A stretch of DNA of 50,455 bases. It comes from Gemmatimonadota bacterium (GTDB lineage: Bacteria; Latescibacterota; UBA2968; GCA-2709665). The notes beneath the pieces were generated by a model, which was given only the letters and a program-made list of their open reading frames with translations, ran no database searches and had not been told where the DNA came from. The stretch is from assembly GCA_002709665.1 (NCBI GenBank), contig PAQK01000019.1, positions 145,245 through 195,699 on the forward strand, written 5' to 3'. Position 1 is the first letter of the stretch. Each line of letters opens with the position of its first letter. Below, piece by piece: positions 1 through 10,100 of this stretch. A program made the translations under genes and the position numbers.

Positions 1-1167
1 CCAGGCCGCAAGCGAACTGAACAACGGTCCCAGGGGGACGAAATAGCGAATCGGCTTGTCCCAGAACCTGCCTACAATTAGGAAATAGATCATTACCGTT
101 CCGGTAAGCACGATTGCCTGAGGTGAACGTTGAAACACCGAGTAGAATATGCCTGCCGCAATCAACATCATCAACGGCCAACCCAGACCACCGGGAAATA
201 CATCGGTGAGGTGGTAGAGGTAGGTAGGTACACCCTCCAGATAAAGAGATCCTCGCTGGAGGTGTGCAATCCCATCCACTTCAACACCGGTCAGGTTCAG
301 CCACAACACATGGAAGATGTTGCCGTAGAACTCGGTCAAAAAGTAGTCCTCGAAACGCAGGAATGCCGCAGGGGTTAACACACCATAGACCCCTACCATA
401 CATCCCAGGAATACCCACAGGCCCTTCCCAGCCAAGGGGCGCCACAGCCTCCCCAAAAGGTGCGTCTCACCGGAGGCCCTCCACGAAACGCAAAAATGAG
501 CAAGCACTGGTGCAGCCAGCAGTAACACGGCATTCAATTTGATTGCAACTGTTATCCCCGAGGCAACTCCGCAGAGTATGTATGACCTGAGTCGCTTATC
601 CTCGAGGATTGCCATCGCGTGATAACACATCCAGACAGTTCCCAGGGCAAGGGCACCATCCACTGTGGCCATATGACTCGCCTGAATCATCATAGGCATC
701 AAGCAAAGCAGCGACGCCGCAAGCAGGCCCGTCGTATACCCGAAGGACAAACTGCCCACCAGGTACGTCACCCAGACGGTCATCAATCCTAGGAGGGCTG
801 AAACCACCCGCCCGACCATACGGGTCGCATCGGAATCTGCTGCCGCCTCACCAAATGGTTCAAACCCAAACACAGCGCCCGCAATATGTACACTACCCCA
901 ATACACGTAAATGAACACCGTGCCATAGCTAGAAAACAGGAAGGTCTTTCCGTCACGCACAATATGGGGGTATACTGAATAGTCCAGGCTCGCGGCAGCT
1001 CGCTCGAGGGCATTGCTGTCGGGATGGAAACTGGCGGCTGCAAATGAAACCCGCCTGCCGTCCAACCTGAAGTCCTTGAGCGAGGCGATCCCCCAGTCCA
1101 ACCCATACCCATAGAGGAGCGCCGCAAGGATCAGGATACCGGCAAGCGGACCGTGTTTCCCTACCAT
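1..1167 (-). CDS. Membrane glycosyltransferase, GT39/ArnT-like (partial, C-terminus off the left edge)
   Basis: The frame is open on the minus strand from 1167 to the first base of the window with no stop, so the C-terminal end lies outside. The predicted protein is strongly hydrophobic. It opens with a membrane helix (about residues 6-20), then a hydrophilic loop containing DFRLDGRRV and FHPDSNALERA, then a chain of further helices. The segment HMATVDGALALGT followed by helices resembles the loop-helix pattern of dolichyl-phosphate-mannose-type (PMT/ArnT, glycosyltransferase 39) enzymes, which move a sugar from a lipid-phosphate carrier outside the cytoplasmic membrane. ATG at 1167 is used; an in-frame GTG at 1176 is the alternative. 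No clear ribosome site is seen. It begins 13 bases after the stop of the isomerase gene and probably ends that transcript. Substrate cannot be told. Confidence 0.72.
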   Translation of the reverse strand, partial: MVGKHGPLAGILILAALLYGYGLDWGIASLKDFRLDGRRVSFAAASFHPDSNALERAAASLDYSVYPHIVRDGKTFLFSSYGTVFIYVYWGSVHIAGAVFGFEPFGEAAADSDATRMVGRVVSALLGLMTVWVTYLVGSLSFGYTTGLLAASLLCLMPMMIQASHMATVDGALALGTVWMCYHAMAILEDKRLRSYILCGVASGITVAIKLNAVLLLAAPVLAHFCVSWRASGETHLLGRLWRPLAGKGLWVFLGCMVGVYGVLTPAAFLRFEDYFLTEFYGNIFHVLWLNLTGVEVDGIAHLQRGSLYLEGVPTYLYHLTDVFPGGLGWPLMMLIAAGIFYSVFQRSPQAIVLTGTVMIYFLIVGRFWDKPIRYFVPLGPLFSSLAAW

Positions 1168-1180
1168 ATTATTCACGAGA

Positions 1181-1978
1181 CTACACCAGTGTCTTCAGCC
1201 TTGAAAGGCATTTAGCATACCCCTTGGATCCTTCACCGCCTTCGTACTCGATGCACCAGACACCTCCATAGTCGGCGCCGACCAATGCTTTGATCGCCCG
1301 GGGAATGTCAATTTCCCCTTCCCCAAGTGCCATCCCTCGGTAATCACCCCTGGACCCCGTGCCGTCCTTGATGTGCACGTGACGAACATAGGGTGCAACC
1401 GTTTCATAGAATCGTCCCACAGTTTCCAGATCGTGTCCGGCCCATCTGTAATTCATGGTATCCATGGTGGCAGCCACAAAGGGCGAGTCCACCTCCTTGT
1501 AGAGACGAAGCTGCAGATCCGCGTCATTCGTCACCATCCCATGATTGTCTACCGCCAAAACGATCTCATCCCGCTCGATAAATGCCAGACATCGCTTCAG
1601 ACATTTTGCCATGGCCTCCACATGCCGCTCTTCCGGCACCTCATCCTTGGCTCGCCCGCCCTCCGTGCGAATCACCGACGAATCCAGAATCTTCGCGAGG
1701 CCACAGATCCGCTCCATTCTTCGAACTTCCCGTTCCACATCATCATCATCCAGATAAACGAAGTCATTTCCGGCACTAACCGCACAAACCTTGAGTCCGG
1801 CGGCGTCCACCTGCTTCTTCACTGCCGATACGTGTGCTTCGGGATTTTCCTCACCCTTCGGCCAGACATCACCAGGCATCAGCTCCACCGCATCGAATCC
1901 AGCCTCTGAAGCAAACTCGAAGAAATCCTCGAGAGACTCCAGATCGGGTTGGTTGTGATGAATCAATCCATACGCCAT
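1181..1978 (-). CDS. Sugar phosphate isomerase/epimerase, xylose-isomerase-like TIM barrel
   Basis: A 265-residue protein of the AP endonuclease 2/xylose isomerase-like TIM-barrel superfamily. The family isomerises or epimerises keto and aldo sugars or related polyols with a divalent metal. Visible marks are FEFASEAGFDAVELMP near the start (strand 2 region), AVDNHGM (about residue 142), a metal-type MDTMN segment (about 172) and HVHIKDGTG (about 200), ending with WCIEYEGGEG carrying a C-terminal glutamate. Length is typical. The start has a GGAGG ribosome site six bases upstream. It sits in the minus-strand carbohydrate series between the P-loop protein and the membrane glycosyltransferase, which suggests work on a released sugar, but the substrate is not predictable from sequence. 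Confidence 0.82.
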   Translation of the reverse strand: MAYGLIHHNQPDLESLEDFFEFASEAGFDAVELMPGDVWPKGEENPEAHVSAVKKQVDAAGLKVCAVSAGNDFVYLDDDDVEREVRRMERICGLAKILDSSVIRTEGGRAKDEVPEERHVEAMAKCLKRCLAFIERDEIVLAVDNHGMVTNDADLQLRLYKEVDSPFVAATMDTMNYRWAGHDLETVGRFYETVAPYVRHVHIKDGTGSRGDYRGMALGEGEIDIPRAIKALVGADYGGVWCIEYEGGEGSKGYAKCLSRLKTLV

Positions 1979-2126
1979 TAAGTACCTCCGTTGATTTTAG
2001 TTAGTCGTTTTGATCCACCACCAATGCCTGCCTCCACCGTCAGAACTACTGGCGTTTCGCCACCCCCTGCCTCGCCCCCTCTACAGCAAGCGACCGACAA
2101 CTGATCTTGCTCTCGACCCTTCGAGG

Positions 2127-2750
2127 CTACGCTCTCCTCATCAGCATATCCCTCGTATTCAGATGCGGAACCGACTCAGCCAGGAACGCATTCACCAGGC
2201 GTTCCGGTGTCAGATCCGTTGTATCGATTTCAATCTTTCTTTTAATCCACGTCTCCCGGTACTCTATCTGGAATTCGTCGAGGATCTCCTGAACATCTCC
2301 CCTGGGGACCACAGGATACTGGTGAGGAGCCGTCTCCATCCGTTCCTCAATCGTCTCAGCGGATGCCTTCAGGTGAACCAGGATCGTATCGCTCGGCATT
2401 TCGGTTTCCCAACGCCTGGGGGGTTCACCAATACGTCCGATATCGGGATAGTAGTACCGAGGGCCGTATACACCCTCTTCTATATGGAATCCACCCAGGA
2501 GGATGTGCTCGTATTTGTTGATCAACCGCACGTGGTAGGCCAGCTGGAACCGCTGAAATCGTTCCTTAATTAACTGTGGTAGACCGTTCATTGCCTCCTG
2601 ATCTTCGCTGCTTCTTAACATTTGGCAGTCAGGAATGGAAAAATGATCATCCAGGTGGTGATGGATACCACGATCTTGTCCCCACTTCATTAATCCTTCA
2701 AAAAGCGTGGTCTTTCCCGTATACTCGCATCCAATTGCGATCAGCCGCAT
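2127..2750 (-). CDS. P-loop NTPase, small-molecule/nucleotide kinase-like
   Basis: A 207-residue protein that begins with a Walker A motif, GCEYTGKT (residues 7-14), in the place found in thymidylate-kinase-like and other small-molecule kinases. A D/H-rich segment (HHHLDDHFSIPD) follows at the acceptor-binding region, then LLGGFHIEEGVYGPRYY and a lid-like basic stretch (about residues 168-172). The PSDTILVHLKAS strand with the following EERM segment looks like the end of a kinase core. No signal peptide or membrane helix is present. The gene lies 56 bases after CutC and about 150 bases before the isomerase, so it probably shares their transcript. The phosphoryl acceptor is unknown; a kinase acting on a sugar or nucleotide from the neighbouring pathway is only a guess. 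Confidence 0.6.
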   Translation of the reverse strand: MRLIAIGCEYTGKTTLFEGLMKWGQDRGIHHHLDDHFSIPDCQMLRSSEDQEAMNGLPQLIKERFQRFQLAYHVRLINKYEHILLGGFHIEEGVYGPRYYYPDIGRIGEPPRRWETEMPSDTILVHLKASAETIEERMETAPHQYPVVPRGDVQEILDEFQIEYRETWIKRKIEIDTTDLTPERLVNAFLAESVPHLNTRDMLMRRA

Positions 2751-2806
2751 ATTTCAACTCCCTCCAGATCTATGTTTCAGTAGCCCTTGTCTTCCCCGAC
2801 CTCCCA

Positions 2807-3553
2807 CTATTTCACCGCATCTATAAACGCTCTTATTCCTCCTGCGTCAGTCGCTTTGTGACTGAACTCGGGTGGCCGAAATTCACCTCCCATGAATGCC
2901 CTGGAATTTCGGAAAGACATCCTGCTCTCGACCTCACGCCTTGCCGATACGTGAACTTCTTTCACGCCACTCTCACTTACGATCTTCAAAACATTTCGCT
3001 CATGGATGCCACCACCCGGCATCACAACAATCCTGTCTCCTGCTTGTCTGACCAGGTCGCAGATCAGATCCAGACCTTCCAGCGCAGAATTCTCCAATCC
3101 GGAAGTCAGCACCCGATCGATTCCAAGCGTGACAAGGTCTTCGAGTGCCGTGTGCGGATCCCGCACCATGTCAAACGCACGGTGGAAGGTCACGGACATT
3201 GGACGTGCAAGATCAACCAACTCTCCCGTCCGATCCATATCCACACTGCCGTCACAATTCAGAACCCCGATTACCACGCCATCGGCACTCCACTCGCCGG
3301 CAAGCGCAACATCTCGCTTCATCACCTCAAACTCTGCACTCGAATAACAGAAATCGGAACCCCGTGGCCGTATGATCACTTGCAAGCCGATGTCCACAAG
3401 ATTGCGGGTGGTCTGGATCATCCCTGCACTTGGAGTGGTCCCACCTTCAACCAAACTATTGCAAAGCTCAACCCTGTGTGCTCCTGCATCTTGAGCCGCA
3501 ACCGCCCCCTCCGCAGAATCAATGCAGATCTCATATATCATTTTGTCAGCCAT
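2807..3553 (-). CDS. cutC: CutC family protein
   Basis: A 248-residue protein, the same length as Escherichia coli CutC, with the typical family layout of a TIM barrel. It opens with YEICIDSAEGAVAAQDAGA and RVELCNSLVEGGTTPS. Further on it has VIIRPRGSDFCYS, GVVIGVLNCDGSVD, TFHRAFDM (about residue 122), DRVLTSGLENSAL and VMPGGGIHERN. CutC was first linked to copper tolerance, and a role in copper handling remains uncertain in most bacteria; the fold suggests an enzyme. Here it stands between the heparinase-like lyase and the P-loop protein. It begins 24 bases after the lyase stop, so cotranscription is likely and a sugar-related role is as plausible as a copper-related one. Confidence 0.9.
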   Translation of the reverse strand: MADKMIYEICIDSAEGAVAAQDAGAHRVELCNSLVEGGTTPSAGMIQTTRNLVDIGLQVIIRPRGSDFCYSSAEFEVMKRDVALAGEWSADGVVIGVLNCDGSVDMDRTGELVDLARPMSVTFHRAFDMVRDPHTALEDLVTLGIDRVLTSGLENSALEGLDLICDLVRQAGDRIVVMPGGGIHERNVLKIVSESGVKEVHVSARREVESRMSFRNSRAFMGGEFRPPEFSHKATDAGGIRAFIDAVK

Positions 3554-3577
3554 ACTCCTATCTACTCCTCTGTTCTG

Positions 3578-6500
3578 CTACGCAAAATACCCGAATTTTA
3601 CATCGTCTACCCACACAACCTGGTCATCCTCACCACCTTCATTGAAGGAGATGGAGACGGTACAGTAGCCCGGTCGAACATCCACATCGGCAGAGTATTC
3701 TCGCCACTCCTCACTAGGCGCCACCGCAACGGTTGCAGCGGTTCCTTGTTCACCGGATACTGTGACACTTGCGTGGGTCGCCTCTCCCCTGGCCTTGAAG
3801 CGCAGCTGGTAGCTTCCTCCTCGACGGAGCCTCATCGGTCGGCTCTTCAATGAGATGGGATCCCGTGGTCGAAGGAATCTCACACAGGCCTGACCGGCCG
3901 CAGCATCTTCCTTACTCCAACCGGGCCAGCCGGGATCGTGGGTCCGAGGATGCTGGACGTTCCAGAATCGGGGAGGATAGTCTGGAATACCTGCCTCGAA
4001 TCCACCATTGCAGACCAAATTTACCAGTTTGTCTCGGCAGCTTTTCTGAATATTCGCCTTCAATACGGGAACCTGATCAGGAGCATACCTCACGAAGATT
4101 TCCGTCCGCTCCCTCAGTATCCCCACTATACGATCTTGCCCTTCGACACTCAAGTCCGGATCCCATGCGTCCTGAACAAGAATATGGGCGCCATTCGCCG
4201 TGAGCTCGAACTCCCCCGGTTCCCGTGGGTCCAGTTCGCAGAAGCCCACCACTTCGCCATTCTCTGCGATGGCCGTCTCCAGATCCACTGTTTCCAATCC
4301 GGTATTGTCTTCCAGCTCAAATCTTAGAGTACGCGATATGTTCAATGGATCGAACTTCGGGTCAACCCAGAAGATCGTCTCGCCTGATCCGTGGCACACC
4401 AGCGCCAGTGAATTCCCGGACCACTCGAAATCAACAGGATTAAGACCGGCGGATGCTTCGAGTATCCCTGCATAGACCGAAGTTGGCTGGGCAGGAAGCC
4501 ACAGCCGGATCTCCACAGATCTCCGATGCTCAATATTGATGTGCGCAGCGCAACTCCTGCCACTCAGGTCAACCGAAACATCACATGAATCGTCAGCATC
4601 GAAGAGACGCGCCTCACCGGCCTTTAGTGCCTTACCAGATCCAAGGAACCACCTGACGCATGTGCTCTCGCGTGAAAGCACACTGGCGACCTCTCCGCTC
4701 GAAGTGATATCATTCGATACCACCTCACCATCATCGGTGGATCTGAACAGCACACGCTCCTGACCCTCATCGCATTCATAAGATACCCCGACACCGTCGG
4801 AGACGTCAATACGGCGAAGGTTCCTGATCCGTTCGCCTTTCCCTTCCGAATAGCTGTGCATCACGGTCAACATTTGTTCTTCTGTACGCTCTTCTTCAGC
4901 GGAAACTCGGATATTCCAATGTTGAGGAAACGCCTCGGTAAATCTGCACCAGGCTTTGGTCTTCATTGGAAAAGGACGATCATTGTTCTGGGAATATGTG
5001 AGACCCTGCGGTGATACGTGTTTGACAACCAGACGCTGGTCACGTTGTCTCACAACCATCGACTGATCTTTCCCAAGATCAGCCTGCTCGAATGTGTTCA
5101 GCACCCAGGAGAACCTGGAAGGCGTATCTGCTTTCAGTTCATCCAGCACGATCGTCACGTCTGGTCGAATGTAGAGAATCTTTCTCTCAAACCGATTGAG
5201 ATCCTCCCCATACGCCGCAGAGGCATCACCCACAAAAGAGCAATAAGTCGGCGAGTTGAAGAACCTGCCGATCCTGCCGTTATAGTTGATCCCCTTGGGC
5301 TGTCCCATATCATTCACAAGAACCGAATTGTGAGCCTGAGTCGTCCTGCTCCATCCAACATGGTAGGTGTCGCCGGAATACGTGTAATAACCTGCATCAC
5401 AGGCCATGATCTCCCCGCCTGCGTGAAGGACGAATCCGTTTTGATCCGAATGCGCGTGACTGTGTCCTCCCCAGGGGCTGCTCCTAAAAAAAATGCGGTT
5501 GCTCCTGTGATCGTACATCCGATCGAACGCGGCCAGTTGGCCCACCTCCGGAAAGACCCGCGCACTCGCGATGTCCACAGGTGGCTTCCCCTCGACCCCA
5601 CTCCCCGAGAGGTACCACATCGGGAGGTGAACCGGATTGCACACACGCGTGTCACTCCACCACTTGACATAGCGATTGTCTGTCATCGAAGCCAGGAAAG
5701 ATGTGATATAGGTGTCTGCATCACTTCCCAGGTTGGAATCGATCAGCGAATAACAATCTCCCCAGTGATTCCACCAATAGTTCATGGACATGCAATACAT
5801 CCAGAAGACGCCCGTGTTCTGCCAGCGCGGCTCACGGAACAGATCGAGTCCTGTGGCTGTCTTCAGGGCTGCCAGCCCTTCGAGCATAAACTGTACTTTG
5901 TGTCCATATTTCTGACCTTCGGTATATCCACCGTCGTTGTTGCCCCAGGCGACTCTGTTCACATATTGTCGAATCAAATAGTCCGCCCATTTCGCCCCTT
6001 TTTCCGTATCTGTAGCAAATGCCATCACTGTGGTCAACAAGGCATGCATGCACTGCTGTCCGTGTGAATTCTGGTAATTCAGGTGGATCTCCATCCTGTC
6101 GTGAATCCACTGGTAAGCTGCCTCACAATGGTACTCGAGATGGCCCAGGATGGCACCTTTTTCACCCTCACTCAAGACGTGAAAAAGCCGGTCGAATGCC
6201 AGTGCAACTCCCTTCAGGCCATATTCGTAACAATAAACGACCGTGTCGTGCTGACCTCGATCCTCCAGATGATAGTCCACTCTGAACGGTATGACGAACT
6301 TCAACCAGCGCCTGGCGGCATCGGCATACCGGGAATCCTCTGAGATCAGATAGGCGAAAGACAGCGCATTCACCCTGGTGGCCGCGGCATTGAGGTCTCT
6401 CACGCTGAATCCTCTCAGCGACATCGGCCTGCCCGCATCTACGTAGAAGACGTGCCCTCGGTCCTCGCCGACGTCACCAGGCATCGTGACCAGATCCAGT

Positions 6501-7003
6501 TCGGGCAGCTCCTGGTCCAAATATCCCTCGACCTGATGTTCCAAGTACTTCCAGGCCTCTCTTGCGGAACCATCCTTCTGAGCTCGGAAAGCATCCAACG
6601 TATCAGGTGTAACGAACACCCTGGGGTGATCGGGCATCTCCGACACGACATCCTCGGCTACCGGCAGCGGAATAGATTCCGGGGTGATCCAAAAGGTCGA
6701 AATTGAACTGGGTGTAGAGAGGGTACCATCCGAGGCAACTGCAGTATAACGCCAGTACCATTCACCTTCAGCAAGCACCTGATCGCCATTGTGATAGGAT
6801 CTGTCGATACCCGACCACTGGATCACGTCTCCGCTGAAGTCTCCGGACTGACTCAACTCAACCGTGTACGTAGCAGCCCGGTCGTCCACACGCCAGATCA
6901 TGGCAGGAGGATTCTTGATCGCAACAGACCCCTCGGGCGGAGATAGGGGCGGGTGTCCATCGGGTTGTGGTGAGGTCTCCAAATCGAAAGTTGAATCTGT
7001 CAT
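3578..7003 (-). CDS. Heparinase II/III-like polysaccharide lyase with Fn3-like N-terminus and C-terminal carbohydrate-binding module
   Basis: A 1141-residue multidomain protein. Residues about 20-110 look Fn3-like (IWRVDDRAATYTVELS ... WYWRYTAVASDG). Residues about 110-480 form an alpha/alpha toroid of the DUF4962/heparinase N-terminal type, rich in Trp and Tyr (GGYTEGQKYGHKVQFMLEG, MSMNYWWNHWGDCYS). Residues about 490-690 form the heparinase II/III C-terminal beta sheet, with the hallmark GGHSHAHSDQNGF and QAHNSVLVND. The last 160 residues, from LVNLVCNGGFEAG, look like a CBM4/9 jelly roll. The family cleaves uronic-acid polysaccharides by beta-elimination. No signal peptide is visible, which is odd for an enzyme of this size with a binding module. 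The neighbouring PcRGLX-like lyase and transporter support a polysaccharide-use role; the substrate is not known. Confidence 0.85.
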   Translation of the reverse strand: MTDSTFDLETSPQPDGHPPLSPPEGSVAIKNPPAMIWRVDDRAATYTVELSQSGDFSGDVIQWSGIDRSYHNGDQVLAEGEWYWRYTAVASDGTLSTPSSISTFWITPESIPLPVAEDVVSEMPDHPRVFVTPDTLDAFRAQKDGSAREAWKYLEHQVEGYLDQELPELDLVTMPGDVGEDRGHVFYVDAGRPMSLRGFSVRDLNAAATRVNALSFAYLISEDSRYADAARRWLKFVIPFRVDYHLEDRGQHDTVVYCYEYGLKGVALAFDRLFHVLSEGEKGAILGHLEYHCEAAYQWIHDRMEIHLNYQNSHGQQCMHALLTTVMAFATDTEKGAKWADYLIRQYVNRVAWGNNDGGYTEGQKYGHKVQFMLEGLAALKTATGLDLFREPRWQNTGVFWMYCMSMNYWWNHWGDCYSLIDSNLGSDADTYITSFLASMTDNRYVKWWSDTRVCNPVHLPMWYLSGSGVEGKPPVDIASARVFPEVGQLAAFDRMYDHRSNRIFFRSSPWGGHSHAHSDQNGFVLHAGGEIMACDAGYYTYSGDTYHVGWSRTTQAHNSVLVNDMGQPKGINYNGRIGRFFNSPTYCSFVGDASAAYGEDLNRFERKILYIRPDVTIVLDELKADTPSRFSWVLNTFEQADLGKDQSMVVRQRDQRLVVKHVSPQGLTYSQNNDRPFPMKTKAWCRFTEAFPQHWNIRVSAEEERTEEQMLTVMHSYSEGKGERIRNLRRIDVSDGVGVSYECDEGQERVLFRSTDDGEVVSNDITSSGEVASVLSRESTCVRWFLGSGKALKAGEARLFDADDSCDVSVDLSGRSCAAHINIEHRRSVEIRLWLPAQPTSVYAGILEASAGLNPVDFEWSGNSLALVCHGSGETIFWVDPKFDPLNISRTLRFELEDNTGLETVDLETAIAENGEVVGFCELDPREPGEFELTANGAHILVQDAWDPDLSVEGQDRIVGILRERTEIFVRYAPDQVPVLKANIQKSCRDKLVNLVCNGGFEAGIPDYPPRFWNVQHPRTHDPGWPGWSKEDAAAGQACVRFLRPRDPISLKSRPMRLRRGGSYQLRFKARGEATHASVTVSGEQGTAATVAVAPSEEWREYSADVDVRPGYCTVSISFNEGGEDDQVVWVDDVKFGYFA

Positions 7004-7068
7004 CAGGGGTCTCGTTGATTGAGTATGTGAAATCGATATATGGATTTGAGCTCTAGATCTTTGGTACC

Positions 7069-7089
7069 GGGCGACCCAGCGGGTCGCCC
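7069..7089. repeat. REP-like perfect palindrome between the two lyase genes
   Basis: A nine-base stem GGGCGACCC (7069-7077), three-base loop AGC and the exact complement GGGTCGCCC (7081-7089), followed by CTAC. There is no T run on either side, so it does not look like an ordinary terminator. It is the type of GC-rich inverted repeat that is dispersed in many environmental bacterial genomes. A related but shorter stem forms the terminator at 15188-15215. Only one copy is seen in this window. It lies in the 123-base gap between the two lyase genes and could stabilise or separate their messages. Confidence 0.6.
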
Positions 7090-7126
7090 CTACAGCGATT
7101 GGGTAGAGGCAAAGGTGTGCCCGAAA

Positions 7127-10100
7127 TCACTTCTTCAGATCTACAAGGACCTGGGGGGCGCCACGCATGGGGGAACAGATGGACTTGCCGACACCGCGGT
7201 GGAGTTTCACGCGTTTGGACCTAGTGGTAGCGATTCCTGCCTTGAGTACATTCAGGAATTTCTTCTCGCCCGAGAACTGGTAGGCAGTAGCGACACCCTT
7301 GAGAATTCGCATGTCCGCGGTTCCTCCTACGGAAGACTCGGGACAGGAGGTGTAGCGGAATGTCTTCGTTTCCGGTACCCACATCTCATCGATACAGTAG
7401 GCCGCTGCGTTCACAATGGCATCGGCTACCCGTTTTTCACCGGTAGCCTCGTAGAATCGCTTGAGACCCACCATCAGGATTCCGACCATGAATCCTGCAT
7501 TGCCCGTGTGGCGTGGCGGGTTACAGTGACAATGTCCCGGAACCATCAACCTGTCCCATCCACCGGTATCCCGCTGGCGTTCCAGCACACGGTCCACAAT
7601 GATCCTCGCAGCGTTCAGATAGACCCTTCTTCCCGTGGCTTTGAAGGCTGCCGATAGATGTATCAGATGCCAACCGCTGTTGCGACAATTGGTGAAATCA
7701 TAATGATTTAGCATGTCGCCTACGAGCAAATCGCTGGCGCCCATTGCCCCCTGCAGAGCCCTGTCGTCTCCGGTCAAAAGATGGTAGAGAAACAACCCCT
7801 CAACCCAGGTATGCGAAACACTTGACCTGCCGCCAAACATCGCCCTTTCGCGGTATCCATCGGGATAATATTCGCCCACGTGTCCAACGGAATGGATATA
7901 CTGTGATCCCGCCGCATCCCCGTTGTGGTGACACGTGTCCACGTCGACAAGATGCCGAACGGCCTCTTCCGCCCAGGTATAGAAATCGGGATGTCCTCCT
8001 CTCAGGAATTCCTGAAGGAAGCACCATGGAGTATCATACTCCATATTACCCCAGTTGTAGGTCCGCTCACCAAACCAGTCCCCGTAATTCAACATTCCAT
8101 ACGCTCTGGACATCTCTCGGTCCTCGGCGTAGGCGGTCCGGGCGGAAGCCACCCATCTCTCATAGTCCGGATAGGGAGAAGGAGATTTATCGGGCAACTG
8201 AGTCACAGCCCGGCTCTTGTTGAAGGCATCCAGAGAGACGCTGTAGAGTGGCGGTATCTGCACAAGGGATGAAAATCGTGACCGTGAGCTCTGCCCCCCA
8301 AAACTGAACCAGAACTCGTGCGTCCTGGAAACACCTGCCTTCAACTTGTAGCTGCCGTCCAACAGATAGTAGAACAGACGGTCCTCGAGTTCACCCCCCT
8401 TCGGGTAGTCATCCTTGCCTATCGGAGGACAGATTTGAATGGTCATACCTTCCCTATCAACCATCAGCCCTTTGGGATAATTCTGCCAGAAATCTCTTGA
8501 AGCCAGCGAGATGCTTCCCTGAACTCCCCTCAACTCGAGGTCCCCTGCGTGGCGATTCCCTTTGGCGACCTCCGTTTTCCCCTCGAGGAGGGAATACTCG
8601 TAATCCTGGCGTTGAAGAACCGATGCTCCCTTCCGCAAATCAACTCCGGTGCCACCGATCTTCCCTGTCGGATCCTCACCCAGGTCGAAGGCGGCGTGGA
8701 GACTGAACTCTCTTATAGAGGCAAACTCCTCCTCGACCCGATCGTTCTCGAAGGTATGGAGTACGCGGATATCGGGATTTCCCCGAAACAGGTGAAATCG
8801 GAAAACGGAACGGAAGAGTGATTTGCTACGGTTTCCATGGGTCAACTCTACTCTTACACAGACCCGTTCTGGGCCGGACTCTTCCAGGGAAACCACATCA
8901 GGCTTTCCGGAACGAAACCTTGTCCCTCCTCCATCTACGATAACGGCTGTGGAACCTGAATCTTCGCCGGTCACCCTGACATAACTGCCGTCTTTCTGTC
9001 TCACCGAGACGATTCCGGGCAAATGTACTTCGTGCCTTGGGAACTCGACCTGAATTGGGCCGGTTGTCACCTGGATGCCTTTTCGAGATTCGGTAACCGA
9101 AATGGGGCTCGCCGTCTTCTTCCGTTTTACACCTCGCCCAAAATCCAACACATAGTCTTCAGCCCCATCTCCCTGGTAATCCAGCAGTGCCCATCGAACA
9201 GACCCGTCAGGCCAGGTTGCCAGTGTCCTTGTCTGTAGCGGAACCTCTCTACGTCCCTGCCTCAATCGCGTCTCGTCACTCGCACCCAGTGCCCCTTTCG
9301 CAAACGGCACTCCGATAGAGACCGGCCAGGTTCCGGTTCCCTTCGACTTTCGTCGAACAAGCAGTGGAATCCGTCCCCTCGTCTTGATAACGGGTTTGAC
9401 CATACTCGTCTTGAAGGACCCTGAGAAGACTGCTTCCAGTTTTCCAGTCCTGTCCCGCATTCTGATCTCATAGTTGTAGGTCCTGTCAGGTTTCAGATCC
9501 TCCAGGACCACCTCGTGGCTCATCAGAAGCCCTGGGACCTTTCGGCTGCGTGTAAGAATTCTCACACTGCGGTACCAGAGACGACCACTTGCAGGTCGAT
9601 CGGTCATCCAGGTCAAACAGACGGTAATACCGATGTAGGAATGTCGTAATTCAACCTGCGGATCGATGATCTTCAGATCGAAAGCGGAAACCCTGGGCTT
9701 CTTGCTGAGAAGCACCAGATTCTCTATGCGACATGCGCCGGTGGTCTCAGACGTGACAACTCTGACCGGCTCCCCGCCTTGAAAGGAAAATCGATTGGGA
9801 ACCACAAACAGATGCGTCCTGTTGTCCGGATCGGGCATACGAACGCGGGCAACCTCGCGATGCCCGATCCATATTCCCACCTCCTCATCCTGTCCCGCCG
9901 CCGTGTACATCGTAACGGCCAGATAGTATTTCCCGGCGGGCTTGATCGTGTCCTGCAGGGTAGTCACCAACCTTGCCTTACAGACGGAAGGAGGTCGGTA
10001 GACCGAAGAATTGGCGTACTCGGTGAACGTGTCGTTTACAAAACCGTCAAGTCGACAGGCAAACGCCGGTATGACAACTGAATCCTCTCGATCCAACACG

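Noticed and set aside
2576-3853. A 425-codon plus-strand open frame opposite cutC
   Set aside because: It lies antisense to cutC and has no family features, atypical composition and no ribosome site; it is a shadow frame.
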